Origin: Methylomonas sp. MK1
Lineage (GTDB): Bacteria > Pseudomonadota > Gammaproteobacteria > Methylococcales > Methylomonadaceae
DNA length: 64,000 nt
Assembly (NCBI RefSeq): GCF_000365425.1
Contig: NZ_AQOV01000001.1
Coordinates: 992,001 to 1,056,000, forward strand
Direction of reading: 5' to 3'
The position numbers were made by a program, and so were the translations under genes. The notes beneath the pieces are model-generated. The model did no database searches. It was not told the origin of the DNA and was given only the letters and a program-made list of their open reading frames with translations. Shown piece after piece: positions 8,780 to 17,535 of this stretch (within the stretch, counting starts at the first letter, position 1; every line of letters starts with the position of its first letter).

Positions 8780-10063
8780 TCAGCCGGCCATCGGCCAGGG
8801 ACGCAAAGCCAGGGCAATAAAATTGGCAACGCGTTGCTGGGTTGCCGATTTTTGCTGGATGAAGGTACGGTAAGCGCGGGTCAGACATTGCCCGCGCAGG
8901 TGCCAGGCAAAACGTTGCCGGTCGGTTTGGTTGTTATTGGCGGCTGAATAAGCCGTAAACAGTTGCTGGACCAGTTGGTCTATCTCGGCAAGCGGATAGG
9001 GATAGTTGTATAAATCCGCCGCAAAGTTGGCTAAATCCTGCAATGGATCGCCGACAGCTAATTCGTCGTAATCGAACAGCGCCAAACTGCCGTCTGGCAA
9101 TACCAGCAATTGATCGATATGAAAGTCGCCGTGGATCAAGCCTAACACTTCAAACTCGGGGCTCTCTTGGCGCAATTCGTTAAGTAACGCAGTCAGCGCC
9201 GGCTGGATGGCGGGATAGGCGTAGCTCAATTTATCGGCTTTCTTGCGCCATTCTCGCAGCTGTTGCTGCGAGGTAACGACCGGCAGAGGCGGAGGTGTGA
9301 ATTGATGAAAAGCCGCAAGCGCATTAGCTAGGGCCGGGATTTTCTCTGCGACACCGGCTGTAAAATCCAATTCAGTTAGCATTTGACCCTGCAAGCCTTC
9401 TAACCATAAAGTATGGTGGTCGGCGGTATACGCCAAGGCTGCAGGCATGATAAAGGCTGCGTCTGACTGGGATTGCTTTTGCAGTACATGCAGATTGTCG
9501 TAAACCGTCCGTCCACGCTCATCGGCGTAAGTTTTGCCGTAAACCACCCGCGCCGGTTCTGCTTCGCAGGCAGCGAATCGGTAACGCGCCGTGCAACGGA
9601 TTTCCGGCCGGTAATTGACGATTTCGATAGCCGACAATAGCGGTTGACCCAACTCGGGAATCTGCCGGCTATCCATCAGTCGCGCCAACCAGGGCATCGC
9701 CGGATCGTTCGGAAAGCGCCAGCCGACCATGCCCAGTTCCGCCAGATGAATCGCATTTTCACCGCTGGATTGGGCTTGGGCAAAGGCCTGGTGGCTGCGC
9801 TGGCCTAAGTAGGCCCGGGCGTAAAAGATGCGCTGATCGGCAATGGATGATGGCAATTGCCGGCCACGCAAGTGGTAGACCAGTGCCAAAAACGAACGCT
9901 CAAGGTTTTCGGCAAGCCGATAAGTTTTGTAACGCGGATGCTGAATTTCACAGCCCGTCACCTGCCAGTCGCCGGCCAGGCATTCGGGCAAATGCCGTTG
10001 CAGCGCTGAGGCCATCAATTCCGCATCCAGCAAGGGCGCAAATTGATCCAGTGGATTGCTCAT
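8780..10063 (-). CDS. Aminoglycoside-phosphotransferase-type kinase
   Basis: 427 aa. The C-terminal half has the APH/choline-kinase catalytic signature: LIHGDFHIDQLL (catalytic Asp in HGD) and LALFDYDELAVGDPLQDLA (metal-binding Asp). The Asn usual in HGDxHxxN is Gln here. The family phosphorylates small molecules, sugars or lipid-linked groups; with glycan genes around it, a sugar or glycan is the likeliest substrate, by inference. It overlaps the upstream histidine phosphatase gene by 4 bases (ATGA). A second APH-type gene lies at 10691-12025. Confidence 0.82.
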   Translation of the reverse strand: MSNPLDQFAPLLDAELMASALQRHLPECLAGDWQVTGCEIQHPRYKTYRLAENLERSFLALVYHLRGRQLPSSIADQRIFYARAYLGQRSHQAFAQAQSSGENAIHLAELGMVGWRFPNDPAMPWLARLMDSRQIPELGQPLLSAIEIVNYRPEIRCTARYRFAACEAEPARVVYGKTYADERGRTVYDNLHVLQKQSQSDAAFIMPAALAYTADHHTLWLEGLQGQMLTELDFTAGVAEKIPALANALAAFHQFTPPPLPVVTSQQQLREWRKKADKLSYAYPAIQPALTALLNELRQESPEFEVLGLIHGDFHIDQLLVLPDGSLALFDYDELAVGDPLQDLANFAADLYNYPYPLAEIDQLVQQLFTAYSAANNNQTDRQRFAWHLRGQCLTRAYRTFIQQKSATQQRVANFIALALRPWPMAG

Positions 10064-10704
10064 GTGCGCAGCCCAGGATAATGTTTACCGTGATGTTCGC
10101 CGCCCAAACGAATGGTCATGACTTCTGGTCGGGCCGCCAAATCGATAGCGTACAGGTATTTGTTTTTGACATTGATCTCGGCTGCGCCGGCAAAGTCGTT
10201 AGCCAACAAACGGGCCAGTATCACTTCGTTGGTGTTGCGATGGCCGACGAGCAGAATCGCACCGCTGCTATTGGCCAGGATAGACTCCAGACAGCCCAGG
10301 ACCCGGTGCGTAAAAGCTGAATAGGGTTCGGAGCCCGGTACGCTAAAGTTTTGTTTGTCACGTTCTCGATCGCCCCACAACTGGCAGGCTTCGGGGTCGC
10401 GCTCATCGACATGGCGGCCTTCTAAAATACCTAGGCCGATTTCCCTCAGACCATCCAACGTCTTAATTGACAAACCATGTGTGACGGCGGTGGGCGCGGC
10501 TGTTTTTATCGCTCGGGTCAGGCTGCTGCTATAAATCGCGCTCAAAGTGTCATGTTTCAACACATCGGACAAGGCTTGCGCCTGTTCCAAACCCTTCGGC
10601 GACAACTGAGCATCGGCTTGGCCGGAGATGCGTCGCTGAAGATTCAGTTCGCTCTGGCCGTGGCGAGCTAAATAAATTCGTAATCGGCAATCAAATGAGT
10701 GCAT
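10060..10704 (-). CDS. Histidine phosphatase superfamily (phosphoglycerate mutase-like) protein
   Basis: 214 aa. LRIYLARHGQSELNLQRRISG holds the RHG catalytic histidine near residue 15; the second histidine is in LVGHRNTNEVIL and a conserved Glu lies in the LREIGLGILEG stretch. Members dephosphorylate sugar phosphates and other small molecules. Placed between two APH-type kinases with overlapping ends (14 bases upstream, 4 downstream), it may form a phosphorylation/dephosphorylation set for a sugar intermediate of the operon. The substrate is unknown. Confidence 0.86.
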   Translation of the reverse strand: MHSFDCRLRIYLARHGQSELNLQRRISGQADAQLSPKGLEQAQALSDVLKHDTLSAIYSSSLTRAIKTAAPTAVTHGLSIKTLDGLREIGLGILEGRHVDERDPEACQLWGDRERDKQNFSVPGSEPYSAFTHRVLGCLESILANSSGAILLVGHRNTNEVILARLLANDFAGAAEINVKNKYLYAIDLAARPEVMTIRLGGEHHGKHYPGLRT

Positions 10705-12025
10705 CGCCGGCTCCGATTGGCTGTTTACTTAGCGCCAGGTAGCTTTCGCTGATCGCCAGATAGCTAGAGATATGGGCGATGCGCAACTCATCCATTTGCC
10801 GCAGGCTGCGGCGAGTGACTTCGTGAATCAGTGCGGCCGCCACCTGCCAACGCAAGGCAGGCAATGAAATGGCATGGACGCTGTTAATCCGGTAAGCGCT
10901 AACCAGTTGCTTTACCAACGGATGAATTTCCTCGATAGCGTCACCCTCCCGCAAACCATGTAGATAAAAGTTGGCAATCAGGCTGGCCAAATCGGCCATT
11001 GGGTCGCCCAGGCAGACACAATCCATGTCGATCAACCCCAGATCTTCACCGTCAATTAAAAAGTTGTTCAGTTTTAGATCGTGGTGAATCGTCGCCAAGG
11101 AGGGTTTCGGAAGATTTGTTGCTTGCGCCAACAAGCCGGTAACCAATCCTTCGATGCGTGTTGCACTTTCCGGCCGGGATTGTTTAGAGATTCTAACGGT
11201 TGCTAACAAACCTTCGGTAACATCGTCTTGGTTAAAACGCTTTACGGTGTCGAGTTTGCAGGCATGAAATGCCGCTACGCACTGGCCGATATGTCCGGCT
11301 AAGGCCAAGCCCTCGGCAGCTTGCAAATCGGCCCAGCACAATGTCGTGCCTGGGACAGGCGACTGCCAGAGAGTGCGGGTTTCGGCGTCGTAGGCCAGAG
11401 CCTTGGCACCCCAGGCGAATTGGCTACTCAATTGCCGCATCACCGCGAACACGTCGCGGCCGCTATCGTCGGCGTAGTTCTTCGCATACAGCAAGCGGGG
11501 TTCATCTGATCCGGCCAACGTGACACGAAAGCGGATCATGCAGGAGCGTTCAGCCAGATAATGCAAAACTTCGGATTCGACCGCCTGGACCCGCTCGTAC
11601 CCGGCTAAATCATGCGCACCAAGCCAGGTTTGGATAAACGCCTCATCTAACAGGGCTGGCAAATGAATCAGCTTTCGATCATAAGGAAATGCCCAAACCA
11701 GCATCGCCGGCTCGTGCAAAACCGTTAGCGCCCTTGTCGCAAGATCCGGCCGTTTGCTAAGTTCTAATTCAAATTCCCGGCTCGCTGAGTCTGGCGAACA
11801 TAGGCAGCCGGTCACATATCGCGCTTGGGTGCCTAGACCTGGTCGGCTATCAAGCCGATAACCGATCACCAGACTCTTACCCGGCTTATGCCGTTTTTCG
11901 CCAATGCCACATTCAACATGACCGGTTTTAATGCCGGGCATATCCAGCAACCAGGCTAGCAGTGGCCCCATCACGGCGGGATTCAACGCGTCGGCCATTT
12001 GCGGGAAATGTGGGTCTTGGGTCAT
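10691..12025 (-). CDS. Aminoglycoside-phosphotransferase-type kinase, second copy
   Basis: 444 aa from the ATG at 12025, whose A, T and G overlap the TGA of the upstream heparinase-like gene (ATGA at 12022-12025); the open frame extends to 12085 but this overlap decides the start. Catalytic signature TIHHDLKLNNFLIDG and metal-binding LIDMDCVCLGDPMADLA are intact. It differs substantially from the kinase at 8780-10063, so it is an old paralogue rather than a recent duplicate. Probably phosphorylates a sugar or glycan of this pathway; unproven. Confidence 0.82.
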   Translation of the reverse strand: MTQDPHFPQMADALNPAVMGPLLAWLLDMPGIKTGHVECGIGEKRHKPGKSLVIGYRLDSRPGLGTQARYVTGCLCSPDSASREFELELSKRPDLATRALTVLHEPAMLVWAFPYDRKLIHLPALLDEAFIQTWLGAHDLAGYERVQAVESEVLHYLAERSCMIRFRVTLAGSDEPRLLYAKNYADDSGRDVFAVMRQLSSQFAWGAKALAYDAETRTLWQSPVPGTTLCWADLQAAEGLALAGHIGQCVAAFHACKLDTVKRFNQDDVTEGLLATVRISKQSRPESATRIEGLVTGLLAQATNLPKPSLATIHHDLKLNNFLIDGEDLGLIDMDCVCLGDPMADLASLIANFYLHGLREGDAIEEIHPLVKQLVSAYRINSVHAISLPALRWQVAAALIHEVTRRSLRQMDELRIAHISSYLAISESYLALSKQPIGAGDALI

Positions 12026-14145
12026 GCCGGCAAGCTCCCGTTGATAGCGTCGATGTGCAACTGGCCCATCGCGTAGTTCAGGCAAACCGGATTGCCGATG
12101 CTATCCAGTAATGTGCGTCCAGCAATTTCCAGCCATTCCGCCATATAAGCCCTCACGCTAAGGATCCCGCCTTCGGCATCCCGGCGAATGAACACGACTT
12201 GTGCCCGGCAAGTCACATCGGCAAAGCGGTGTTCAGACAAACAGGACTGATTGGCGAGGAAAAAGTAATCGTGGTAACACGTGGTCTTTGCTTGAATGAT
12301 GATACTCAGCGCCAAAGCCTGCGTAGCGGGCACGGATTGCCCAAGACTCGTTACTGGTATAGTCTCCACGTGCAAATTTGTATCGTTGTCTTTATAGGGA
12401 TAAAGGACGGTTTGAAACCAGCCGCTACCCGAATTTTCCTGGCTAAAACTCACGACAGGCGCTGGCTGCTTTACGCCATATTCCGGCGACACCCAGCCGG
12501 GTTTTATAGTTATTTCAATCTCGGCGCGCCTGGCTTGGGCGATCAACAGATTTGGCGCACGAATGCCCTGGCCTTGTAATACGGTTTGGCCCTGCGCTTC
12601 CGGTCCCAAATGGAAAAATTGTTCGTAACGATGCGCGTCGGTGGCGAGCAACACATCGTTGACAATCCAATATTCGGTTTCGGCAAAGAACATGCTGCGC
12701 TGGTGATCCACCTCGTAGAGCGGACTCAGAGCACGACCGTGCACAAAATCAAAACCCGGGTTGGATTCAAAGCTTAATACCGAAGCTATTGGTTGCGGGC
12801 CGACCGGCTCATGGCATCGGTAGGCCATCTGATCCTTACCGTCCACCATGACGGTGTTGTGCGCCGCAGTGCCTTTGAAGGCATGTCGCCAATTGATGCC
12901 GTCGCTTTGATGTTCGTGATAGGTGTAGCGGCCCGGATCGACGATCAACGAACGGCCGAAGGCGGCCATTTCAAAATTTAATAAGTCGTAATGGCCGTGG
13001 CTGCCAAAACCCAACTGGCCGCAGTCGAAAAACAGATAACGCCCGTCTGCATAAGGCTGCTCCTTCCAGTCGCTACGCAGAATGCAGTAACCACTATCGG
13101 CGAATAGACGCGAACGTTGCATTGGCGGCTTGCCAACTTTTCCCTGACTAAGTACATAGCTCAGTGCGTCGCTGGGATAATAAGGTTCCGCTTTGCGCAG
13201 TAAGCCCAGATAACTGTTGATGTCGCCATCATTGATGGCCGGCAGCCAACCGTCCGGCTTGTGGGCATAAATGGAAAATTCCAACGCTTCACGCATCAAA
13301 GCGTCGAACTCCGCGGGCAGTGTCAACCTGTTTAATTCGGCCAGCTCCCGGACCCGCAGAAAGTTCTTCAATACCGTGTGGTGGTAGTCGGTAGATAGTT
13401 CCTTTTGCACGCCGTCCGCCAGAAAATCCTGGCGTAAATTGTCCAGCAATTCGCGTTGGGCAAACGCCAGTAACTCCGCCGAGGCACTGAGCTCGGGAAA
13501 CATAACCGCCACCGTGAAAATCGCCGACAATTCGATAGTGCGGTGATTGCCTGCCGGCGTTAAATGGTTGCTGAGGAACACTGCTTGCGACTGAATCGAA
13601 GCCAAAAACACCAGCAAAAATTCGGCATTCACAGCCGAGCAGTTCCGACCTGGCACAAAGTAATGGTAGGCCAGCAGCCACTGCTGCAAGCGGCGGCCGG
13701 TCACCTGGCTATTCAAAAAACCGTCCGGCACTTGTTCAATCCAGGAACTGACCAATCCCACCCATTTGTCGGCATAACGCTCGTCGCCGCTATAGTCGTA
13801 AGCCAGCGCCAGATCGCGAGAGTAATAAAATTTGTGCAGCAGAATCAGCCATTCCAGATCGGGGCTGGGGTTATGCAGCCAAGCAAACTCATTACCCAAG
13901 CGATGAGTTTCGTTATTCAGGGTAAATTCGTTGTTGAGAATCGGCGCCGCGCTGGCAACATGTTTGGCTTTTCCGGCTGGCAAGGGAAAATAATTATCCA
14001 CGGCACGCCGGCGAAAATGTGCCAGTAACTCAGCAGGAGTCAGCGCAGCAAATGGTGTCACCAGCAAGTACTGCATGGAAATCACCGTTTCGCTTGGCGC
14101 GTCCAACGGTGCAGACGACTCCATGATGGGATAACGGGGTTTCAT
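12022..14145 (-). CDS. Heparinase II/III-like protein, copy 2
   Basis: 707 aa. An alpha-helical N-terminal domain has NHRTIELSAIF and the DYHHT motif; the heparinase II/III-like beta-domain follows with GSHGHYDLLNFEMAAFGRSL, IVDPGRYTY and AHNTVMVDGKDQM. The family comprises uronic-acid-acting polysaccharide lyases and related proteins. No signal peptide is visible, unlike most family members, so it may act in the cytoplasm on a lipid-linked intermediate, or not be a lyase at all. It overlaps the adjacent copy by 4 bases. The two copies share motifs and architecture. Confidence 0.85.
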   Translation of the reverse strand: MKPRYPIMESSAPLDAPSETVISMQYLLVTPFAALTPAELLAHFRRRAVDNYFPLPAGKAKHVASAAPILNNEFTLNNETHRLGNEFAWLHNPSPDLEWLILLHKFYYSRDLALAYDYSGDERYADKWVGLVSSWIEQVPDGFLNSQVTGRRLQQWLLAYHYFVPGRNCSAVNAEFLLVFLASIQSQAVFLSNHLTPAGNHRTIELSAIFTVAVMFPELSASAELLAFAQRELLDNLRQDFLADGVQKELSTDYHHTVLKNFLRVRELAELNRLTLPAEFDALMREALEFSIYAHKPDGWLPAINDGDINSYLGLLRKAEPYYPSDALSYVLSQGKVGKPPMQRSRLFADSGYCILRSDWKEQPYADGRYLFFDCGQLGFGSHGHYDLLNFEMAAFGRSLIVDPGRYTYHEHQSDGINWRHAFKGTAAHNTVMVDGKDQMAYRCHEPVGPQPIASVLSFESNPGFDFVHGRALSPLYEVDHQRSMFFAETEYWIVNDVLLATDAHRYEQFFHLGPEAQGQTVLQGQGIRAPNLLIAQARRAEIEITIKPGWVSPEYGVKQPAPVVSFSQENSGSGWFQTVLYPYKDNDTNLHVETIPVTSLGQSVPATQALALSIIIQAKTTCYHDYFFLANQSCLSEHRFADVTCRAQVVFIRRDAEGGILSVRAYMAEWLEIAGRTLLDSIGNPVCLNYAMGQLHIDAINGSLPA

Positions 14146-16139
14146 GACTTATCCGCGCTATGCCAAGCTAAGATCCGCCCCTGTGTATCCTGGCGACGGA
14201 ATAAAAACGCACTTTCAGTGTTTAGATCGGCAAACTCATAACCGGCGCCCGCGCGATGCGCCAGGAATAGCTCATCGTAGTATTCCCTTTGGGCTTGTTG
14301 GTTATGAATCCGCAAGGCACTGGCGATAGTGCTACCGACCGCTTGACCGTTTTGGCTTACCGGTAATGGTTCCAGCGTAAGCTGTGGAGGCGTCGATTGA
14401 TACGGATACAGCACGGTCAAAAAACAATAACTGGTGGCATGTGCGGAAAAATTGACGACCGGTGCGGGGTATTTGCTGCCATAGCTGGATGAGACAAAGC
14501 CGGGCTCCAGTGCCACTTTTGTATCTGGTTGCGGCGCTTGCAGAATGACCAGATTCGGTGAGTCAACCCGCAAACCCGCTGAATTGACGCACGTTGTGGT
14601 GCGATGTTCGGCCAACGCATCCAAATGAAACCGTAGTTCATAATCATGGCTTTGCTCGGCGCGCAGTAAATCGCAGACCAGCCAATATTCGCCGGCGATA
14701 AACACGATTTTGCGCTCGTGAATCACCGGATACTCATGACTGGCCGCGATGCCATGCAGATAGTCAAAACCCGGCCGGTGCAGAGCGCACTTGAATTCGC
14801 GCGTCGGTTCCGGGCCTTGAATCTTGTATTTGCGAATATGCGGCGCATAAAGGGTCTGGTTTTTGCCATCCACCTGCACGGTGTTGTGATAGCCGGTACC
14901 GCGAAACATTACTCGCCAATTAGTGTCGCCGGATTCGTCGTAGGTATAACGGCCCGGATCGACGATCAAGGATCGGCCGTAAGCCGCCACTTCGATATTG
15001 AGTAAATCCAGATGACCATGATTACCGGCACCTAAAGGCGCGCAATCGAAAAACAGATAGCGTTCGTCTTGATACGCTTCATCTTGCTCGCCCCAGCCGC
15101 TGCGCAAAATGCTGTAGCCGCTCGCAGTAAAGGTTTTAGAACGCTCCGCTGGCGCTTGGCCTTGCTGACCGGCCGTGGCGACGTATAGCATCGCCGGATC
15201 CTGATACAACTCATGGCCTTGCCGCAGCAAATCCAGAAAATTGGCGCTGTCGCCGTCGCTGATGGCCGGGATAAAGCCGTCAGGTTTGTGCGCATGCAGG
15301 CAAAAGCTCAGGGCTTTTTTGATCGCCTCGTCCATATCGGCGGGCAGCTCGATATTATTCAACATCGCCAAGCGGCGAATGCCCAGGAAATTGCGTAAGA
15401 CGATATGGTGGTAATCGGTCGAGAGTTCACAATGCACACCATCAGCCAGCAAATCGGTTTGCAGGTTGCGTTGCAATTCGCGAGTCGAAAAACTCAGCCA
15501 TTCTTTAGCGCCGCGCAGTTCCGGAAACACGACCGCCGCCAGGAAAATCGCATAAAGTTCCAGAGTGCGGTGATTGCGGGCCGGCGTCAGGTTTTCGCAC
15601 AAGTAGGCGACCTGCTGTTGCAGCGAGGCCAGAAAATCCAGATTAAATTCCGCATCGATGGCCGGTTCGGCGGCTGCCGACACGAAATAGCGGTAGGCAA
15701 AAATCCAGTTTTGCACCCGGCGGCCAGTGACGTCGCTGGACAGAAAATCGACCGGCACGTTGTCGATCCAATGAATGGTCAGGGTTTGCCATTTGTCGCG
15801 GTAGTGGGTGTCGCCGGTTTTCTCAAAATGTCTGCCCAGGCCGACTGCGTAATAAAATTTGTGCAGCAGAATCAGCCATTCAACATCTGAGCTGGGATTA
15901 GTCAGCCAATCAAATGCATCATCAAGCTGGTAAGGCTCATGATTGAATTCAAAGCGATTGCGCAAAATGCCTTCCAGCTTTTCCGGGGTATTTTGCTCTT
16001 CATCGATTACCGAAAAATAATGCACATGGCCGCGGGCCTGATAATAGGCTAACAAAGCTTCTGGATTCATTTGGCAATACGGCGCTTCCAGACAGCCGAA
16101 GCGCACGTCTTGATTACGAGTGTTCAGCACAGCAGACAT
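14142..16139 (-). CDS. Heparinase II/III-like protein, copy 1
   Basis: 665 aa, paralogue of the neighbour at 12022-14145. Conserved points: WLILLHKFYYAVGL, NHRTLELYAIFLAAVVFPEL, DYHHIVLRNFLG, then GNHGHLDLLNIEVAAYGRSL, IVDPGRYTY and YHNTVQVDGKNQT, in the same order as the neighbour. The N-terminus (MSAVLNTRNQDVRFG) is not a signal peptide. Uronate-containing glycan is the likely substrate by family; the cytoplasmic location is unusual. It overlaps the upstream GT4 gene by 26 bases. Confidence 0.85.
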   Translation of the reverse strand: MSAVLNTRNQDVRFGCLEAPYCQMNPEALLAYYQARGHVHYFSVIDEEQNTPEKLEGILRNRFEFNHEPYQLDDAFDWLTNPSSDVEWLILLHKFYYAVGLGRHFEKTGDTHYRDKWQTLTIHWIDNVPVDFLSSDVTGRRVQNWIFAYRYFVSAAAEPAIDAEFNLDFLASLQQQVAYLCENLTPARNHRTLELYAIFLAAVVFPELRGAKEWLSFSTRELQRNLQTDLLADGVHCELSTDYHHIVLRNFLGIRRLAMLNNIELPADMDEAIKKALSFCLHAHKPDGFIPAISDGDSANFLDLLRQGHELYQDPAMLYVATAGQQGQAPAERSKTFTASGYSILRSGWGEQDEAYQDERYLFFDCAPLGAGNHGHLDLLNIEVAAYGRSLIVDPGRYTYDESGDTNWRVMFRGTGYHNTVQVDGKNQTLYAPHIRKYKIQGPEPTREFKCALHRPGFDYLHGIAASHEYPVIHERKIVFIAGEYWLVCDLLRAEQSHDYELRFHLDALAEHRTTTCVNSAGLRVDSPNLVILQAPQPDTKVALEPGFVSSSYGSKYPAPVVNFSAHATSYCFLTVLYPYQSTPPQLTLEPLPVSQNGQAVGSTIASALRIHNQQAQREYYDELFLAHRAGAGYEFADLNTESAFLFRRQDTQGRILAWHSADKS

Positions 16140-17481
16140 GAGCTTCCACCGTTTGCCCTTGCAGGCAGGCGTCGAACAAGTTTTTTAATGCCACTGTGGT
16201 GTGGCGGGAATTAAAATCCCGACAGACGGTTTGGCGGGCGGCTTGACCAAGACGTAAACGCAAAGCTTGATCGTCTAATAAGCTTTGGATAGCGTCGGCC
16301 ATGGCTTGAGCATTTTTTTCCGGCACCAACAAGCCGTTGACTTGGTCCTGAATCAATTCCGGGATACCGGAAATGTCGCTCGAGATAACCGGCATTTCCA
16401 TCGCCATTGCTTCCACCAAGACATTGGGAATGCCGTCGCGATCGCCGTTATCTACGACCAGACAAGGTAGAGCGAACACGCTGCCTTGCTGATAAATGCC
16501 GCGTAATTCTTCCTGCGTTACCGCACCGGGCAGGCTAACGATGTCTTGTAAATCCAAATCGGAGATGAGTTGTTGAATAACTTGTGCGTATTTGTCCGCG
16601 CCGCCGACGATGCGGCAGTTAAATCTGACGCCGCGATCGCGCAGAATCGCACAGGCTCTCACCAGATAGTCGAAGCCCTTTTTCTCGACCAAACGACCGA
16701 CCGATAAAATCGTAGGGATTTGCTCAGATAAAGCTTGTTTGCGCGGCTCCGGCACGAACAAATCAGTATCCAGGCCATGATAAATCCGATGCACATCGAT
16801 ATTGCTCCCTTTACAGGCATCCAGATGTTCCTGATTGGCGCCGGTACAGGTCACCGCGAATTTGGCGCGGCGCATTTTGATTTGCAATAAATCGCCCGGA
16901 TTCAATTCCTTTAGGTAAATATCCTTGGCGTGAGCGGTAAAGCTGAACGGCAAGCCGCTGATCCGGCTGGCTAACATCACAATCGTCGTCGCGCCGTGGC
17001 AGAAATGCGCATGTAAATGGCGAATAGCAGGATTCTGTAACACCGCTTCGGCGATGTAGCCGGCTTGCAGAAACTCCTTGATGAAGACCGTGCGCGGCCA
17101 TTCCAGCCTGCCAGACCGGTACTTGAGACTCATGCCCAAACATTCCAGCAACCCACCAAGGTAGGCCACCGGGCGCTTCAGGAGCAGCCGACCGTGGCTG
17201 GGCGCGAATTTCGGCAGGTTTTCACTTAGCCAGGTTAAAAAGCTGTGTCCGGTCAGATCACTGGCTTGCGGCAGATACGTCACCGGCGCGCGGATGGCAT
17301 CGACCACTGCATGATGCTTTTGGCCCTCGAGTTGCTTGATCGAAAAAATCGACAGTTCGAGGCCGAGGGTTTCCAACAAATGGATTTCATTGGTGATAAA
17401 GGTTTCCGAGGTGCGCGGAAAGCCTTTGAGTATGTAAGCGACTTGCGCCCGGCTGCCATGGTTTTGCATTGTAAAATCCAA
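16114..17481 (-). CDS. Glycosyltransferase family 4
   Basis: 455 aa from the TTG at 17481, which has AAGGA 5 bases upstream on the minus strand; the ATG at 17469 (MQNHGSR) is the alternative. N-terminus VAYILKGFPRTSETFITNEI is typical of GT4 enzymes of capsule/colanic-acid clusters (WcaL-like). The C-terminal domain has TILSVGRLVEKKGFDYLV and the donor-site EX7E region around VFALPCLVVDNGDRDGIPNV and LVEAMAMEMPVISSD. It transfers a sugar from a nucleotide donor to the growing glycan at the cytoplasmic face. The upstream gene ends about 54 bases away, the largest gap in the operon. Confidence 0.88.
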   Translation of the reverse strand: MDFTMQNHGSRAQVAYILKGFPRTSETFITNEIHLLETLGLELSIFSIKQLEGQKHHAVVDAIRAPVTYLPQASDLTGHSFLTWLSENLPKFAPSHGRLLLKRPVAYLGGLLECLGMSLKYRSGRLEWPRTVFIKEFLQAGYIAEAVLQNPAIRHLHAHFCHGATTIVMLASRISGLPFSFTAHAKDIYLKELNPGDLLQIKMRRAKFAVTCTGANQEHLDACKGSNIDVHRIYHGLDTDLFVPEPRKQALSEQIPTILSVGRLVEKKGFDYLVRACAILRDRGVRFNCRIVGGADKYAQVIQQLISDLDLQDIVSLPGAVTQEELRGIYQQGSVFALPCLVVDNGDRDGIPNVLVEAMAMEMPVISSDISGIPELIQDQVNGLLVPEKNAQAMADAIQSLLDDQALRLRLGQAARQTVCRDFNSRHTTVALKNLFDACLQGQTVEAHVCCAEHS

Positions 17482-17535
17482 AATTGTCCTTTCGGCCTTA
17501 CTCAGGCCGGAAGGGTTGTCTCGATGAAGAAGGGT

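Noticed and set aside
6957..8888. Longer ABC exporter starting at 8888
   Set aside because: The extra 43 codons overlap the upstream kinase gene; the ATG at 8759 has a good ribosome site and a normal N-terminus.
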